A stretch of 52,087 nucleotides of DNA, from assembly GCF_021404545.1 (NCBI RefSeq), contig NZ_JAAWWD010000047.1:1-52087 (forward strand). The letters run 5' to 3'. This DNA is from Aestuariivita sp. (GTDB lineage Bacteria; Pseudomonadota; Alphaproteobacteria; Rhodobacterales; Rhodobacteraceae). Position numbers and translations under genes: made by a program. The notes beneath the pieces were generated by a model. The model did no database searches. It saw only the letters and a list, made by a program, of their open reading frames with translations, and was not told the origin of the DNA. Below are positions 17,200-26,686 of the stretch, piece after piece (the stretch's first letter is position 1; the number at the start of each line of letters is the position of its first letter).

Positions 17200-19290
17200 T
17201 TACTGAGGTTGCAGCGAGTCCGCCGTCCCTTGGATAAAGGCCACCAGGTCGGCCACATCGCCGGGGGTCAAAAGCTCGGAAAAGCTTGGCATCCCGCGAT
17301 CGACCGCGACACCGTCAAGGATCCAGTCATGCGCGTTTTCCAACGTGCCTGGCGCGGAATACCCCAGGTTCGGGATCGCACCGCCATTGTTGACGCCCGG
17401 CACCCCGTGGCAGAACAGGCAGTTCGCCACATAGATGCCCAGGCCCGCCGAGATCCGCGCCGGATCATAGGGCACGCCCGAGACCAGTTCGGTCCGGGTC
17501 GAGATCTCGGCCTCGGGCATGGGCGCATCGGCACCGACCCGGAAGGTAAAGACCCGGCCCGCGCCGACGCGGTCGGTTGCGCGCTGCATCAGACCATAGA
17601 CCCCGCCCCAGCCCACGGCGATGGTGACGTATTGCACGCCCTCATGCTCCCAGGTGTTGGGGGCGGCGACCACGCCGGAGGTGACCGGCACCTGCCAGAG
17701 CAGATCGCCATTGGTGGCGTCATAGGCGATGAACCGGCCATCCGCCGTGCCCTGGAACACCAGGTTGCCGGCGGTCGTCAGGGTGCCGCCATTCCACGGG
17801 CTGATGTATTCCGCGCGCCAGACCTCGCGCTGCGCGACCGGATCCCAGGCCAGAAGATGGCCGAAGGGCGTTGCTTCGGGGGCCACCACGTTGAAGAGAT
17901 AGCCCAGGTTCCAGCCGATGCCCGACATGGTCGACATCGGTTGATGGCTGTTGAGCTGCCAGTTGGGATCGGTGGATTGCACCAGCGGCACCCCTTGCGC
18001 CGGGATATAGACCAGTCCGGTATCGGGGTTGAAGCTCATCGGATGCCAGTTATGCGCGCCATAGGCGGAGGGCACGGTTTCAAAGGGTTCGTCCAGCGAG
18101 CGGGCGGCGGGGTTCTCGATCGGGCGACCGTTGTCGTCATAGGCGGTGGCCCAGGTCGTTTCCACGAACGGCTCGGCGGAAATGAACTCTCCCGTGGCGC
18201 GGTCGATCACATAGAAAAACCCGTTTTTCGGGGCCTGCATCAGAACCGCGCGCATCTCTCCGTCGATCTCCAGATCGGCCAGGATTATGTGCTGGGTCGA
18301 GGTGTAGTCCCACGTGTCGCCCGGTGTGTTCTGATAGTGCCAGACATATTCGCCGGTATCTGGGTTCAGCGCCACGATAGAGGCCAGAAACAGGTTGTCG
18401 CCGCCCGCGGGGCTGCGCAGGTGCCGGTTCCAGGGGCTGCCATTGCCGGTGCCGATGTAAAGCAGGTTCAGATCGGGGTCGTAAGCCATCGCGTCCCAGA
18501 CGGTGCCGCCGCCGCCGGCCTCCCAGTAATTGGCCGAGGGGTCCCAGGTTTCGGCGGCCATTTCCATGGCGGCGTTCTCGAACGGCTCGGAGGGGTCGCC
18601 CGGCACGGTGTACCAGCGCCAGGATTCCTCTCCGGTCGTGGCGTCATAGGCGGTGATGTACCCGCGCACGCCAAATTCCGCGCCGCCATTGCCGATCATC
18701 ACCTGACCGTTGATGATCCTTGGCGCGCCGGTGACGGTATAGGACATCTCGCGGTTTTCGATGGTGTCGACACGCCAGATCCGTTCGCCGGTGGCCGCGT
18801 CAATGGCGTGCAGATAACCGTCATACGCCCCGACATAGACCTTGCCCTCATAGACGGCGACGCCCCGGTTGACCACATCGCAGCAGCCCCGGTCCCCGAA
18901 CGATCCGGGCACTTCGGGGTCATACACCCAAAGCGGCTCACCGGTCACGGCATCGAGCGCATGCACGATGGACCAGGACGCGGTGACATACATCACCCCG
19001 TCGACCACGATGGGTGTGGACTGCACGCCCCGGTCGGAATTGAGGCCATAGGACCATTCCAGACCCAGCTCCGCCACATTCTCGGAGGTGATCGCGTCGA
19101 GCTGCGAATACCGGGTTTCGGCATAGTTCAGCCCGTAATTCAGCCAATTTCGATCATGGGCGTCATTGGCGATGATCGCCTCTGTATCAATCGCCCCCAC
19201 GGCTGTGCGGATCTCCTCCTCCGTTATGGTTTGCGCCATGGCCGGCGCGGCCGCCAGAAAGGCGGCCCCGATGAATGAGTATCGCAGCAT
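17200..19290 (-). CDS. Periplasmic quinohaemoprotein (PQQ, haem c) alcohol dehydrogenase
   Basis: Soluble periplasmic alcohol dehydrogenase with PQQ in a beta-propeller and a fused C-terminal cytochrome c domain, 696 aa. The signal peptide is MLRYSFIGAAFLAAAPAMA. The vicinal disulfide that contacts PQQ is Cys136-Cys137 in GDRGCCDV. The active-site region is TPGDTWDYTSTQ, and propeller repeats such as YDATTGEESWRW are visible. The haem site is CLFCH, with a likely axial Met in RGMPSF. The start is the ATG at 19290; an ATG 5 codons upstream lies inside the ribosome-binding sequence GGAGGAGG. Closest in layout to type II quinohaemoprotein ADHs (ethanol, tetrahydrofurfuryl alcohol type). Electrons would pass to a soluble acceptor, not encoded nearby. 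Confidence 0.92.
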   Translation of the reverse strand: MLRYSFIGAAFLAAAPAMAQTITEEEIRTAVGAIDTEAIIANDAHDRNWLNYGLNYAETRYSQLDAITSENVAELGLEWSYGLNSDRGVQSTPIVVDGVMYVTASWSIVHALDAVTGEPLWVYDPEVPGSFGDRGCCDVVNRGVAVYEGKVYVGAYDGYLHAIDAATGERIWRVDTIENREMSYTVTGAPRIINGQVMIGNGGAEFGVRGYITAYDATTGEESWRWYTVPGDPSEPFENAAMEMAAETWDPSANYWEAGGGGTVWDAMAYDPDLNLLYIGTGNGSPWNRHLRSPAGGDNLFLASIVALNPDTGEYVWHYQNTPGDTWDYTSTQHIILADLEIDGEMRAVLMQAPKNGFFYVIDRATGEFISAEPFVETTWATAYDDNGRPIENPAARSLDEPFETVPSAYGAHNWHPMSFNPDTGLVYIPAQGVPLVQSTDPNWQLNSHQPMSTMSGIGWNLGYLFNVVAPEATPFGHLLAWDPVAQREVWRAEYISPWNGGTLTTAGNLVFQGTADGRFIAYDATNGDLLWQVPVTSGVVAAPNTWEHEGVQYVTIAVGWGGVYGLMQRATDRVGAGRVFTFRVGADAPMPEAEISTRTELVSGVPYDPARISAGLGIYVANCLFCHGVPGVNNGGAIPNLGYSAPGTLENAHDWILDGVAVDRGMPSFSELLTPGDVADLVAFIQGTADSLQPQ

Positions 19291-19345
19291 AATGTCCTCC
19301 TCCACAATTTTGCTGGCTTTGTCTTGCGTGCGTTCTGGGTTCTGA

Positions 19346-21040
19346 TCACTCCGTGGTTTCGGCCAGATCGGCGATCATCTGATCGCGCATGATGAATTTC
19401 TGAGGCTTGCCGGTCACCGTCATCGGCACCGTCTGTTTGATGTGGACATGGCTCGGCACCTTGTAATGCGCGATGGCGCCCCGACAAAAGGCGCGCACAT
19501 CCTCCTGTGTCAGGGTCGCACCGGCACGTGGGACAACCCAGGCGCAGACCACCTCGCCCAAATGCGCATCCGGGATACCAAAGACCTGTGCCTGCGCAAT
19601 GTCCTGGTGGGTGAAAAGAAACGCTTCCACCTCGCTTGGATAGATGTTCTCACCGCCGCGCAGGATCATATCCTTGGCCCGCCCGGTGATGTGACAGTAG
19701 CCATCGGTGTCGATTGTAGCAAGATCGCCGGTCTGCATCCAGCCGTCGGTGATCGCCTCGGCGGTGCGCTCCTCATCGCCCCAATAGCCTTGCATGACGC
19801 AATAGCCGCGGGTCAAAAGCTCGCCCTGGACACCGGGCGGCACGGTGCGGCCCGCCTCATCGACGACCTTGCATTCCACATGGGGGTGAATACGCCCGAC
19901 CGTGCTGACGCGTCTGTCGATGGGATCGTCGATATCGGATTGGAACGAAACCGGCGAGGTTTCGGTCATGCCATAGGCGATGGTGACCTGATCCATGTTC
20001 ATTTTCTGCTGGACCTGCCGCATCACCTCGATGGGACAGGAGGCGCCGGCCATAATCCCAGTGCGCAGATGGCGCAGGTCAAAGCGGTCGAGATCGGGCA
20101 CGCCCAGCTCGGCCACGAACATCGTCGGCACACCATAAAGCGCGGTGCAGCGTTCCTCGGAGACGGCCGCCAGCGTGTCTTCGGGGTCGAACCCTTCGCC
20201 GGGGACGACCATGGTGGCGCCCTTGGTGACGCAGCCCAGCGTGCCCATCACCATGCCGAAGCAATGGTAGAACGGCACCGGGATGCACAAGCGGTCGGCA
20301 GCGGTGAGCCCAAGCGTGGCGGTGACGTTGTTGGCATTGTTAACGATGTTGCGGTGGGTGAGGCAGGCGCCTTTCGGTCTGCCGGTCGTGCCGGAGGTGA
20401 ACTGGATGTTGATCGGATCGGTGGCCCGAAGGTCCGCGCCGATGCGGTCGAGATCGGCGCGCGGCGTCTCGTCTCCGATGTCACACACGGCGTCGAAACC
20501 CAGCATGCCCGGCGGCGGGGTGTCTGTAATCGCGATAACCCGCTTGAGGTCGGGCAGCCCGGCCGCCGATAACGCGCCCGGCGCCGCCCCGGCCAGCTCG
20601 GGCGCAACAGCGTGCAGCATCGCAATATAGTCGGATGTCTTGAACCGATGCGCCGTGATCAGGGTGCTGCATCCTACCTTGTTGAGCGCATAATCCAGCT
20701 CATACGGGCGGTAGGCGGGATTGATACAGACCAGGATCGCCCCGATCCGGGCGGTGGCAAATTGGGTCATCAGCCACGCGCTGTGGTTCGGAGACCAGAT
20801 GCCGACCCGGTCCCCGGTTTGCACGCCAAGCCGCAGCAGCCCACCGGCAAGCCGGTCGACCTGATGCGCAAAATCGGCATAGCTCCAACGGATCGCCTCG
20901 GCGCGAAAGACGGCGGCCTCGCGGTCGCCATATGCCGCGACCGCCCGGGCCAGAAGCGCCGGGATCGTCAGCTCAAGAAGCGGCGTGTCGGACCGGCCGC
21001 GCACATGCGCCATGCCGCCGATCGGGCTGCGGTCTGCCAC
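19346..21040 (-). CDS. AMP-forming acyl-CoA synthetase
   Basis: Adenylate-forming ligase making an acyl-CoA from a carboxylic acid, ATP and CoA, 564 aa. Motifs are the P-loop [16 protein letters not shown]5 YGMTETSP, the TGDLATID region and the hinge/A8 block [20 protein letters not shown], and the catalytic A10 lysine lies in VTGKPQKF. It resembles the FadD13/AtzF-like medium-chain group. Between the alcohol and aldehyde dehydrogenase genes, it would activate the acid formed from the alcohol. The chain length preferred cannot be read from the sequence. Confidence 0.88.
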   Translation of the reverse strand: MADRSPIGGMAHVRGRSDTPLLELTIPALLARAVAAYGDREAAVFRAEAIRWSYADFAHQVDRLAGGLLRLGVQTGDRVGIWSPNHSAWLMTQFATARIGAILVCINPAYRPYELDYALNKVGCSTLITAHRFKTSDYIAMLHAVAPELAGAAPGALSAAGLPDLKRVIAITDTPPPGMLGFDAVCDIGDETPRADLDRIGADLRATDPINIQFTSGTTGRPKGACLTHRNIVNNANNVTATLGLTAADRLCIPVPFYHCFGMVMGTLGCVTKGATMVVPGEGFDPEDTLAAVSEERCTALYGVPTMFVAELGVPDLDRFDLRHLRTGIMAGASCPIEVMRQVQQKMNMDQVTIAYGMTETSPVSFQSDIDDPIDRRVSTVGRIHPHVECKVVDEAGRTVPPGVQGELLTRGYCVMQGYWGDEERTAEAITDGWMQTGDLATIDTDGYCHITGRAKDMILRGGENIYPSEVEAFLFTHQDIAQAQVFGIPDAHLGEVVCAWVVPRAGATLTQEDVRAFCRGAIAHYKVPSHVHIKQTVPMTVTGKPQKFIMRDQMIADLAETTE

Positions 21041-21122
21041 GTGGGTGTCTCCCGATAGTGATATCCGATGCGGTGGGCCAGGGGCACGCGGCGCCCCCGC
21101 CCGGATGCGAACCCGGCCGCCC

Positions 21123-22526
21123 TCAGGCCCGGGCGACGTTGATCACCTGCATCTGCGTGTATTCCGCCAACCCCTCGACCGATTGCTCGACCCCGAGGCC
21201 CGAGCCCTTGAACCCCGCCATCGGGATATGCGGCCCGATATTGAGTTGCTGGTTGACCCAGACCGATCCGGCTTCGATCCGGCCCGCAATATCGGTCGCC
21301 GCATCGACGTCGGCGGAATGGACAGCGCCGCCCAGCCCGTAATCCGACGCGTTCGCCCGGGCGATGACATCGTCGATATGCTTGAAAGCGATGACCGGCA
21401 GGATCGGGCCGAACTGTTCTTCGTCCACGATCCTTTGACCATCGGTCACATCACGCACGATGGTGGGTTCGACAAAATAGCCCTTTCCGTCGCGCGGGTG
21501 CCCGCCGGCAATGATGGTGCCGCTGGCCCTGGCATCATCAAGATAACCCTTCACCTTTTCAAACTGCGCCTTGTTCTGGATCGGGCCGATGGTCGTGCCC
21601 TGTTGCAACCCGTCGCCCAGCACGGCCTGGGCCGCAATCTCTGACAGGGCGCCGCAGAATTCGTCATAGATATCCTCGTGTACATAAGCGCGCTTGACCG
21701 CGAGGCAGACCTGGCCTGCATTCAGGAACGCGCCGCCATAGACCTTTTCCGCGGTCGCGCGCACATCCACGTCCGGCAGCACGATGGAGGGATCGTTGCC
21801 GCCCATCTCGAGCGTCACGCGCTTCATCGAACTGGCAGCTGCCGCCATGATCCGCTTGCCGGTCTCGGACGAGCCGGTGAATCCAATCTTTGAGATCCCC
21901 GGATGGGTCGACATCTTGGGGCCCAGATCGTTGTCGTCGGTGATGATGTTGATCAGGCCCGGCGGGAAGATATCGGCGCAGAGCGCTGCGAGCTTCAGCG
22001 CCGAAACAGGTGTTGTCGGAGCGGGCTTGAGCACAATCGCATTGCCCGCCATCAGCGCCGGGCCGATCTTCCAGCAGCACAAGAGCAGCGGAAAGTTCCA
22101 GGCGATGATCCCGCCCACAACGCCAAGCGGTTTATGGCGCGTCTCGATGAAGAACTCGGCGTCGTCCTGGATCACGCGGTCCGGCAGGTCCAGCGTGGCG
22201 GTGTGGGCCAGATAGCCAACGCTCCACTGCACTTCGCCGATTGCCTCGGGCAGCGGCTTGCCTTGTTCGAGGGTGATGATGCGCGCCAGCTCCGCCTCGT
22301 TCTGGGCAATCGCTGCGGACAGCTCTTCGATCTTGGCCCGGCGCGTTGCCATCGAGGTGGCCTCCCAGGCCTTTTGCGCCGCCGCGGCGGCGGCGACAGC
22401 ATCGTCAAGCTGTGCTTCGCTGGCATGGGGGACCCGCGCGAACGGCTCCTCTGTGGCGGGGTTGATGATGTCGAGCATCGTGTCGCCAGCGACAAGCCGC
22501 CCCCCGATGAGCATAGGATAGTCCAT
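21123..22526 (-). CDS. NAD(P)-dependent aldehyde dehydrogenase
   Basis: Aldehyde dehydrogenase superfamily enzyme oxidising an aldehyde to the acid, 467 aa. The catalytic Cys274 is in [13 protein letters not shown] and the general base Glu240 is in [10 protein letters not shown]. Cofactor motifs are [12 protein letters not shown] and [10 protein letters not shown]. Strong ribosome-binding site GGGAGG before the ATG at 22526. A perfect inverted repeat sits just upstream (22543-22559). It probably handles the product of the PQQ-alcohol dehydrogenase after uptake. Confidence 0.9.
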   Translation of the reverse strand: MDYPMLIGGRLVAGDTMLDIINPATEEPFARVPHASEAQLDDAVAAAAAAQKAWEATSMATRRAKIEELSAAIAQNEAELARIITLEQGKPLPEAIGEVQWSVGYLAHTATLDLPDRVIQDDAEFFIETRHKPLGVVGGIIAWNFPLLLCCWKIGPALMAGNAIVLKPAPTTPVSALKLAALCADIFPPGLINIITDDNDLGPKMSTHPGISKIGFTGSSETGKRIMAAAASSMKRVTLEMGGNDPSIVLPDVDVRATAEKVYGGAFLNAGQVCLAVKRAYVHEDIYDEFCGALSEIAAQAVLGDGLQQGTTIGPIQNKAQFEKVKGYLDDARASGTIIAGGHPRDGKGYFVEPTIVRDVTDGQRIVDEEQFGPILPVIAFKHIDDVIARANASDYGLGGAVHSADVDAATDIAGRIEAGSVWVNQQLNIGPHIPMAGFKGSGLGVEQSVEGLAEYTQMQVINVARA

Positions 22527-22542
22527 GAGTTCCTCCCGTTTT

Positions 22543-22559
22543 CCGTGGTGTGACCACGG
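22543..22559. promoter_or_regulatory. Inverted repeat before the aldehyde dehydrogenase gene
   Basis: CCGTGGT-GTG-ACCACGG, perfect 7-bp arms with a 3-nt centre, 17 nt upstream of the aldehyde dehydrogenase start. It is a candidate operator for the regulator encoded at 22657-23628 or an RNA hairpin in the leader. Confidence 0.5.
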
Positions 22560-22656
22560 TTTTCTCAGGGGAACCTGTCAGGTGGATGGATCAGTGCCTA
22601 TAGGGCGGTTGGAGGTTTGACGGCGGATCTGTATCGCTTTGAGACAGTCGCGGCGC

Positions 22657-23628
22657 CTAATTGGCGATCCCGAGGTCCTTCATCCGCCTATAAAGCGTCG
22701 CCCGCCCGATCCCAAGCTGCCGCGCGGCGGCCGAGACGTTGCCCGAAGACCGTGACAATGCGCGCAGAATCGCCGAACGCTGGATTTGCGCGATATCCCG
22801 GCCCGCGCCCGGCGTGCCCAGCAGATCGGCCGCCGGTTGCGCCGCGATCGGCCCGTCCAGACCCAGATCGAATGCCAGCCGTGCCGCGCGCGTGGCCCCG
22901 ATAACCAGGTCGTCGGGATCCACCGCAAGAAGGGCCGTGCCGTCAGCCTGGGTGACATCCGCGACCATGATCCGCGCGCCAGGATGGCGCAGGCGGAAAT
23001 ACGCGGTCTCGATCCGCCGCGCGCATTGCACCAGCGCATCGACCAGCAACAGATTGGCGGCGCTTGTCTGATCCGCCCGCACCGTGCTGATATCAAGCGC
23101 GCCGATCACCTCCCCCTCGGAGCCGAAGACAGGCGCGCCAATGCAGGTGAGCCCGGTACTGCGGGCAAAGAAATGCTCGTCGCGGTCGATGATCACGGGG
23201 CGCAGTTCGGCAAGGCTGGTGCCCATGCCATTGGTGCCCTCGACCTCTTCGGAACACAGCGCACCCGGCTCGAGCCCGATGGCGCGAAAAAACGTCTCGT
23301 CTTCGGATTTGCAACGATGATCGATCACGACGCCGGTTCGGTCGGTCAGGTAGAGACCACATCCCGCAGCGCCCACCAATTGAAACAGCCGGTCAAGCTC
23401 TGTCTCTGCCACAAAGCGAAACGTGCCGTTCTCTTGCCGGATATCCTCAAGATCGGACCCATCAAGGCGGTGCAGCCTTTTCTGATTTCCCGGATCCAGC
23501 CCGTACCGCACCATGGAGCGGAACCACGAGGCCGCAATGCTTGACCGTGCGACCGCCGAGGGCGACAACGCCCGCGCCGTCACCCGCTCGATATGAGAAT
23601 TGTGATGTGTCAATGCGTTCTCCTCCAA
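22657..23628 (-). CDS. AcoR-like GAF-Fis transcriptional regulator lacking the AAA+ domain
   Basis: Transcription factor, 323 aa, with the sensory N-terminus of AcoR-type activators of alcohol or acetoin catabolism. The GAF-like domain (about 75-205) contains CGLYLTDRTGVVIDHRC, EGTNGMGTSLAE and GAPVFGSEGEVIGALDIS. The C-terminal Fis-type helix-turn-helix is SSGNVSAAARQLGIGRATLY. No GAFTGA or Walker motifs of a sigma54-interacting AAA+ module are present between them, so it cannot activate sigma54 RNA polymerase in the classical way. It is upstream of, and co-directional with, the alcohol-oxidation genes and is the obvious regulator for them. Confidence 0.85.
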   Translation of the reverse strand: MEENALTHHNSHIERVTARALSPSAVARSSIAASWFRSMVRYGLDPGNQKRLHRLDGSDLEDIRQENGTFRFVAETELDRLFQLVGAAGCGLYLTDRTGVVIDHRCKSEDETFFRAIGLEPGALCSEEVEGTNGMGTSLAELRPVIIDRDEHFFARSTGLTCIGAPVFGSEGEVIGALDISTVRADQTSAANLLLVDALVQCARRIETAYFRLRHPGARIMVADVTQADGTALLAVDPDDLVIGATRAARLAFDLGLDGPIAAQPAADLLGTPGAGRDIAQIQRSAILRALSRSSGNVSAAARQLGIGRATLYRRMKDLGIAN

Positions 23629-23795
23629 CCCTTGACCCCCATCCTAAGCGGCCCGTTCACTGGCTGCCAAGAGCGGTGGCCGCGGGCCGGGCGGCGATTG
23701 ACCCCGGCCATCCGCCCGGGGCGGCCCGAGCGCGTCTTGCGGTGGCCCGGGTGGCGGCGATCACAAGATCAGACCTGGCACGCCGTGGTGGCACG

Positions 23796-24326
23796 CTAGC
23801 GTCGATGGGTGGCCGCTATCCTCGAAATCTCTTCATATATCCCGGCAAGGATGTTCAGACATTGCCCGGCATCTTTGAGACGGGTGTCAAATTCGGGCAG
23901 GCTTGAGATCTGCTCGATCAACAACCGTCTGCGGATAGCGCCATAGTCGTCCGTGATCCGCCGTCCTTCCGCGGTCGTCTGATAGGTCACGCCCGTGCGG
24001 CCAGACCCTTGTTTTTCAATCAGATCCGCAGAGAGGAGCTTGCGCATCGAATACTGGATATTCGGAATATCGTCCCGGTTGGTCAGCCGCGCCAGCTCCT
24101 TGATACTCTTGGCGCGGTCATTCATCCGAACGATATGCAAAAGCGCGTTTTCAGGACCGCTCGCCCCGACATCGCTGACCGAAGCAAGGCATTCGGTTTG
24201 CCATCGCCCGAACGCCTCGAAGCAGCGCATCAGGGCGAACTCCAGCTCGGTGCAGACAACCTCGGTGTCACTCTCTGAAAGATGCCAGCGATAGTCGAGG
24301 TCGTGATCCTCTGCCTTGTCCGTCAT
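23796..24326 (-). CDS. MarR-like winged-helix regulator
   Basis: Winged-helix DNA-binding protein, about 176 aa from the ATG at 24326 (MTDKAEDHDLDYRW), chosen because GAGGAG lies just upstream; earlier in-frame ATGs at 24350 and 24407 are possible. The recognition region includes AKSIKELARLTNRDDIPNIQ and the wing region SGRTGVTYQTTAEG. Divergent from the monooxygenase operon across an AT-rich gap holding a palindrome in the promoter spacer, so it is the likely repressor there. Confidence 0.78.
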   Translation of the reverse strand: MTDKAEDHDLDYRWHLSESDTEVVCTELEFALMRCFEAFGRWQTECLASVSDVGASGPENALLHIVRMNDRAKSIKELARLTNRDDIPNIQYSMRKLLSADLIEKQGSGRTGVTYQTTAEGRRITDDYGAIRRRLLIEQISSLPEFDTRLKDAGQCLNILAGIYEEISRIAATHRR

Positions 24327-24369
24327 CTGCGTCTCCTCTTTTTTGAACATAGCATACCGACGATTTTGT

Positions 24370-24399
24370 TTGACGAAAATATGATTTTGCACATATTTT
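24370..24399 (+). promoter_or_regulatory. Monooxygenase promoter with embedded palindromic operator
   Basis: TTGACG at 24370-24375 and TATTTT at 24394-24399 (18-nt spacer) form a sigma70-like promoter. A perfect palindrome, AAAATATG (24376-24383) and CATATTTT (24392-24399) around 8 nt, fills the spacer and overlaps the -10. A repressor bound here would block transcription; the divergent MarR-like protein is the likely ligand. Confidence 0.6.
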
Positions 24400-24445
24400 A
24401 GAATCAAAAATAGAATTTAAAATCTATCCTATAGGGAGACAACAG

Positions 24446-25540
24446 ATGTCGATTAACGTGATGAAGGCCAAGAACGGCTTTAAGCTGGGGACTTTTTCAT
24501 CCAATTGCTCATCGGGGATGACGGTGACCAAGTCACCCGACCGCTGGGTGAACAGCTGGGAAAACAACCTCAAACTTGGCAAGATGCTGGACGACGCTGG
24601 CATCGACTTCATGCTGCCGATTGCCCGCTGGATCGGTTACGGCGGAGAGACCGATTTTCACGGAGGTGTCCTGGAAACCGTGACATGGGCGACAGCGCTG
24701 CTGGCCTCGACCAAGAATATCAGCGTATTCGCCACCGTGCATACGGCTGCAAACAACCCCGTCATAGTGGCCAAGCAGATGGCCACCATGGATCAGATCG
24801 GACAGGGGCGCGCCGGTCTGAACATCGTCGCGGGCTGGAACAAGCCAGAATACGAGGCCCTGGGACTGACGCTGCCCGATGATCACGAAACGCGCTATGG
24901 ATATGCGCAGGAATGGTTCGATATCGTCGAGAAGCTGTGGACGTCGGAGGCGTATTTCGACTGGGACGGAGAGTATTTCAACCTCAGGCACGTGGCGGGC
25001 GATCCCAAGCCCGTGAATGGCCGCCCTCCGATTCTGAATGCGGCGGGATCCGAGATCGGGCGCGCTTTTGCAACGGACAATGCCGACTATCTGTTCACAC
25101 CGGCAATTGATCTCAGCCGGTCGGTCGAAGAAATCAAAGAGCTCAAGGCCCTGGCAGAAACCAAGGGGCGCGATGTGGGCGTGCTCACGTTCAGCCACGT
25201 TATCTGCCGCGAGACGGAGCAAGAGGCCACGGCCTTGCGGGATCGCCTCATGGGGGATCTGGCTGACTGGGACGCGGTGGACAATCTGGTCAATCTTCAG
25301 TTCGCGCATGCTCAATCGTTCCCCCATGATCTGCTTGCGCAAATCAAGAACCTGTTTGCGATGGGCCACGGCGGCTTCCCGCTGGTCGGAACGCCGCGTC
25401 AGGTCGCAGACGGGATCATCACGCTGCACCAGACCGGCTTTGCCGGGACGACACTGTCCTTTGTCGATTACGTTGAAGAGTTCCCCTATTTCCGCGACAA
25501 TGTCCTGCCCTTGCTTGCACAAGCGGGGATCCGGTCATGA
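24446..25540 (+). CDS. LLM-class flavin-dependent monooxygenase (RutA/SsuD-like)
   Basis: Two-component flavin-dependent monooxygenase using reduced FMN from the adjacent reductase, 364 aa. It has the luciferase-like TIM-barrel pattern, with blocks resembling RutA and sulfonate monooxygenases: MLPIARWIGYGGETDF, ATVHTAANNPVIVAKQ, IVAGWNKPEYEALG, and LVGTPRQVADGI near the end. The start at 24446 has GGGAG upstream. The stop overlaps the flavin reductase start by 4 nt. RutA opens the pyrimidine ring, but the other rut genes are absent here, so the substrate is more likely another N-heterocycle, amide or organosulfur compound. Confidence 0.85.
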   Translation: MSINVMKAKNGFKLGTFSSNCSSGMTVTKSPDRWVNSWENNLKLGKMLDDAGIDFMLPIARWIGYGGETDFHGGVLETVTWATALLASTKNISVFATVHTAANNPVIVAKQMATMDQIGQGRAGLNIVAGWNKPEYEALGLTLPDDHETRYGYAQEWFDIVEKLWTSEAYFDWDGEYFNLRHVAGDPKPVNGRPPILNAAGSEIGRAFATDNADYLFTPAIDLSRSVEEIKELKALAETKGRDVGVLTFSHVICRETEQEATALRDRLMGDLADWDAVDNLVNLQFAHAQSFPHDLLAQIKNLFAMGHGGFPLVGTPRQVADGIITLHQTGFAGTTLSFVDYVEEFPYFRDNVLPLLAQAGIRS

Positions 25541-26031
25541 ACCAGCCCCTGGCAAAATCGTTCACCAACGCGATGCGGGCGTTGGTGGGCAATTGTTCTG
25601 TCATCACGGCGGGGGAAGGCGAGGATATCTCGGGCCTTTTGGTGACATCCGCGATTTCGCTGAGCGCCGATCCTCCTTTGCTGCTGGCCTGCGTTAACAG
25701 GGCGTCGTCCAGTTGGCCTCTGCTGAAGAAATATCGGAAATTCGGCTGGTCGTCCCTTGGTGCGGACCACCAGAAGGTCGCCGAAAACTTCTCGGGCTTT
25801 GGTGGCCTTAAAGGTGCCGACAGATATCAAGGGGCAAAGTGGCGCCCGGCGGAGACAGGCGCGCTTTTGTTGGAGGGGGCACCGGCCGGTTTCGACTGCG
25901 CGCTTGAAGAGATGATCGACCGCGCCACCCATTCGATTGTGATCGGCCGAGTGCGCGCGATCAGGCAAAACCCGGCAGCGGGCGCGCTGGTTTACTGGAA
26001 CGGGGCGTTTCGCCCCTTGCCGGGCGCGTGA
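25537..26031 (+). CDS. Flavin reductase (RutF/HpaC-like)
   Basis: NAD(P)H:flavin oxidoreductase supplying reduced flavin to the monooxygenase, 164 aa. The flavin-reductase split-barrel fold is recognisable from MRALVGNCSVITAG, GLLVTSAISLSADPPLLLAC and the late HSIVIGRVRAI. ATGA overlap with the upstream gene implies coupled synthesis of the two components. Confidence 0.85.
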   Translation: MNQPLAKSFTNAMRALVGNCSVITAGEGEDISGLLVTSAISLSADPPLLLACVNRASSSWPLLKKYRKFGWSSLGADHQKVAENFSGFGGLKGADRYQGAKWRPAETGALLLEGAPAGFDCALEEMIDRATHSIVIGRVRAIRQNPAAGALVYWNGAFRPLPGA

Positions 26032-26150
26032 TGGGCTGAAAACCTCTGGCATGGCCCGGATCAATCGGCGTTTTCAAAGAAACGACAGGCGAAGGTACCG
26101 ATTGACGCAAATCAAGACATGGATCGGGCTGGGCACGCTATAGGTCGATC

Positions 26151-26651
26151 ATGCCAGCAGCCATGAACAAAACAGATCTGCTTGCGGTATTCGACAAGGA
26201 TCTGGCAAAGTTGCGCAAGACCCTCGGCGGCCTCGATGAACAGACCGCCTCGTTGTCGGCGCCCGGCGATAGCGTGACACTCAAGGGTATCCTTGCACAC
26301 CGTACCCATTGGATGGGCCTGTTTCACCAGTGGTACGAAGATGGCCTTGCCGGTCGCCGGGTTCATGTGCCTGCCAAAGGGTACAAGTGGAACCAGCTCA
26401 AGACATACAACGCTCCACTCTATGCCAAAGGCGAAGAAACGGCCCTGCCAGACCTGCTTTCAGACTTTGAGAGCGCGTGTAACAGGCTGCGCGCGTTCAT
26501 CGAAACCCGCGATGACACGGAGTTGTACACTGCGGGCAGATATGCATGGACCGGGAAATGGACAGTTGGGCGATTTGCGGAGGCAACCGGCCCGTCGCAC
26601 TTTCGGTCCGCCAACACCTACATCCGAAAGGCACTGCGTGCCGCGACCTGA
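26151..26651 (+). CDS. ClbS/DfsB-family four-helix-bundle protein
   Basis: DinB-like four-helix protein, 166 aa (or 162 from the second ATG at 26163). It shows the ClbS/DfsB pattern: MNKTDLLAVFDKDLAKLRKT, LKGILAHRTHWMGLFHQWYE, NQLKTYNAPLYA and WTVGRFAEATGPSHFRSAN. ClbS inactivates the genotoxin colibactin; most relatives have no known role. It lies 120 bp after the flavin reductase on the same strand, so it may share the transcript. Convergent with the amidase gene. Confidence 0.75.
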   Translation: MPAAMNKTDLLAVFDKDLAKLRKTLGGLDEQTASLSAPGDSVTLKGILAHRTHWMGLFHQWYEDGLAGRRVHVPAKGYKWNQLKTYNAPLYAKGEETALPDLLSDFESACNRLRAFIETRDDTELYTAGRYAWTGKWTVGRFAEATGPSHFRSANTYIRKALRAAT

Positions 26652-26686
26652 CAGGCCAGGGCGAGGGGAATGCCACAAGGATGCTG

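Noticed and set aside
17092-19278. 728-codon plus-strand frame opposite the alcohol dehydrogenase
   Set aside because: It mirrors the dehydrogenase codons, has no domain and a His/Gly/Asp-rich shadow composition.
22560-22656. Sigma54 (-24/-12) promoter before the aldehyde dehydrogenase
   Set aside because: No TGGCAC-N5-TTGC match found, consistent with a regulator that lacks the AAA+ domain.
24446-26031. Complete rut pyrimidine-degradation operon
   Set aside because: Only RutA-like and RutF-like genes are present; RutB-E and RutG equivalents are missing.
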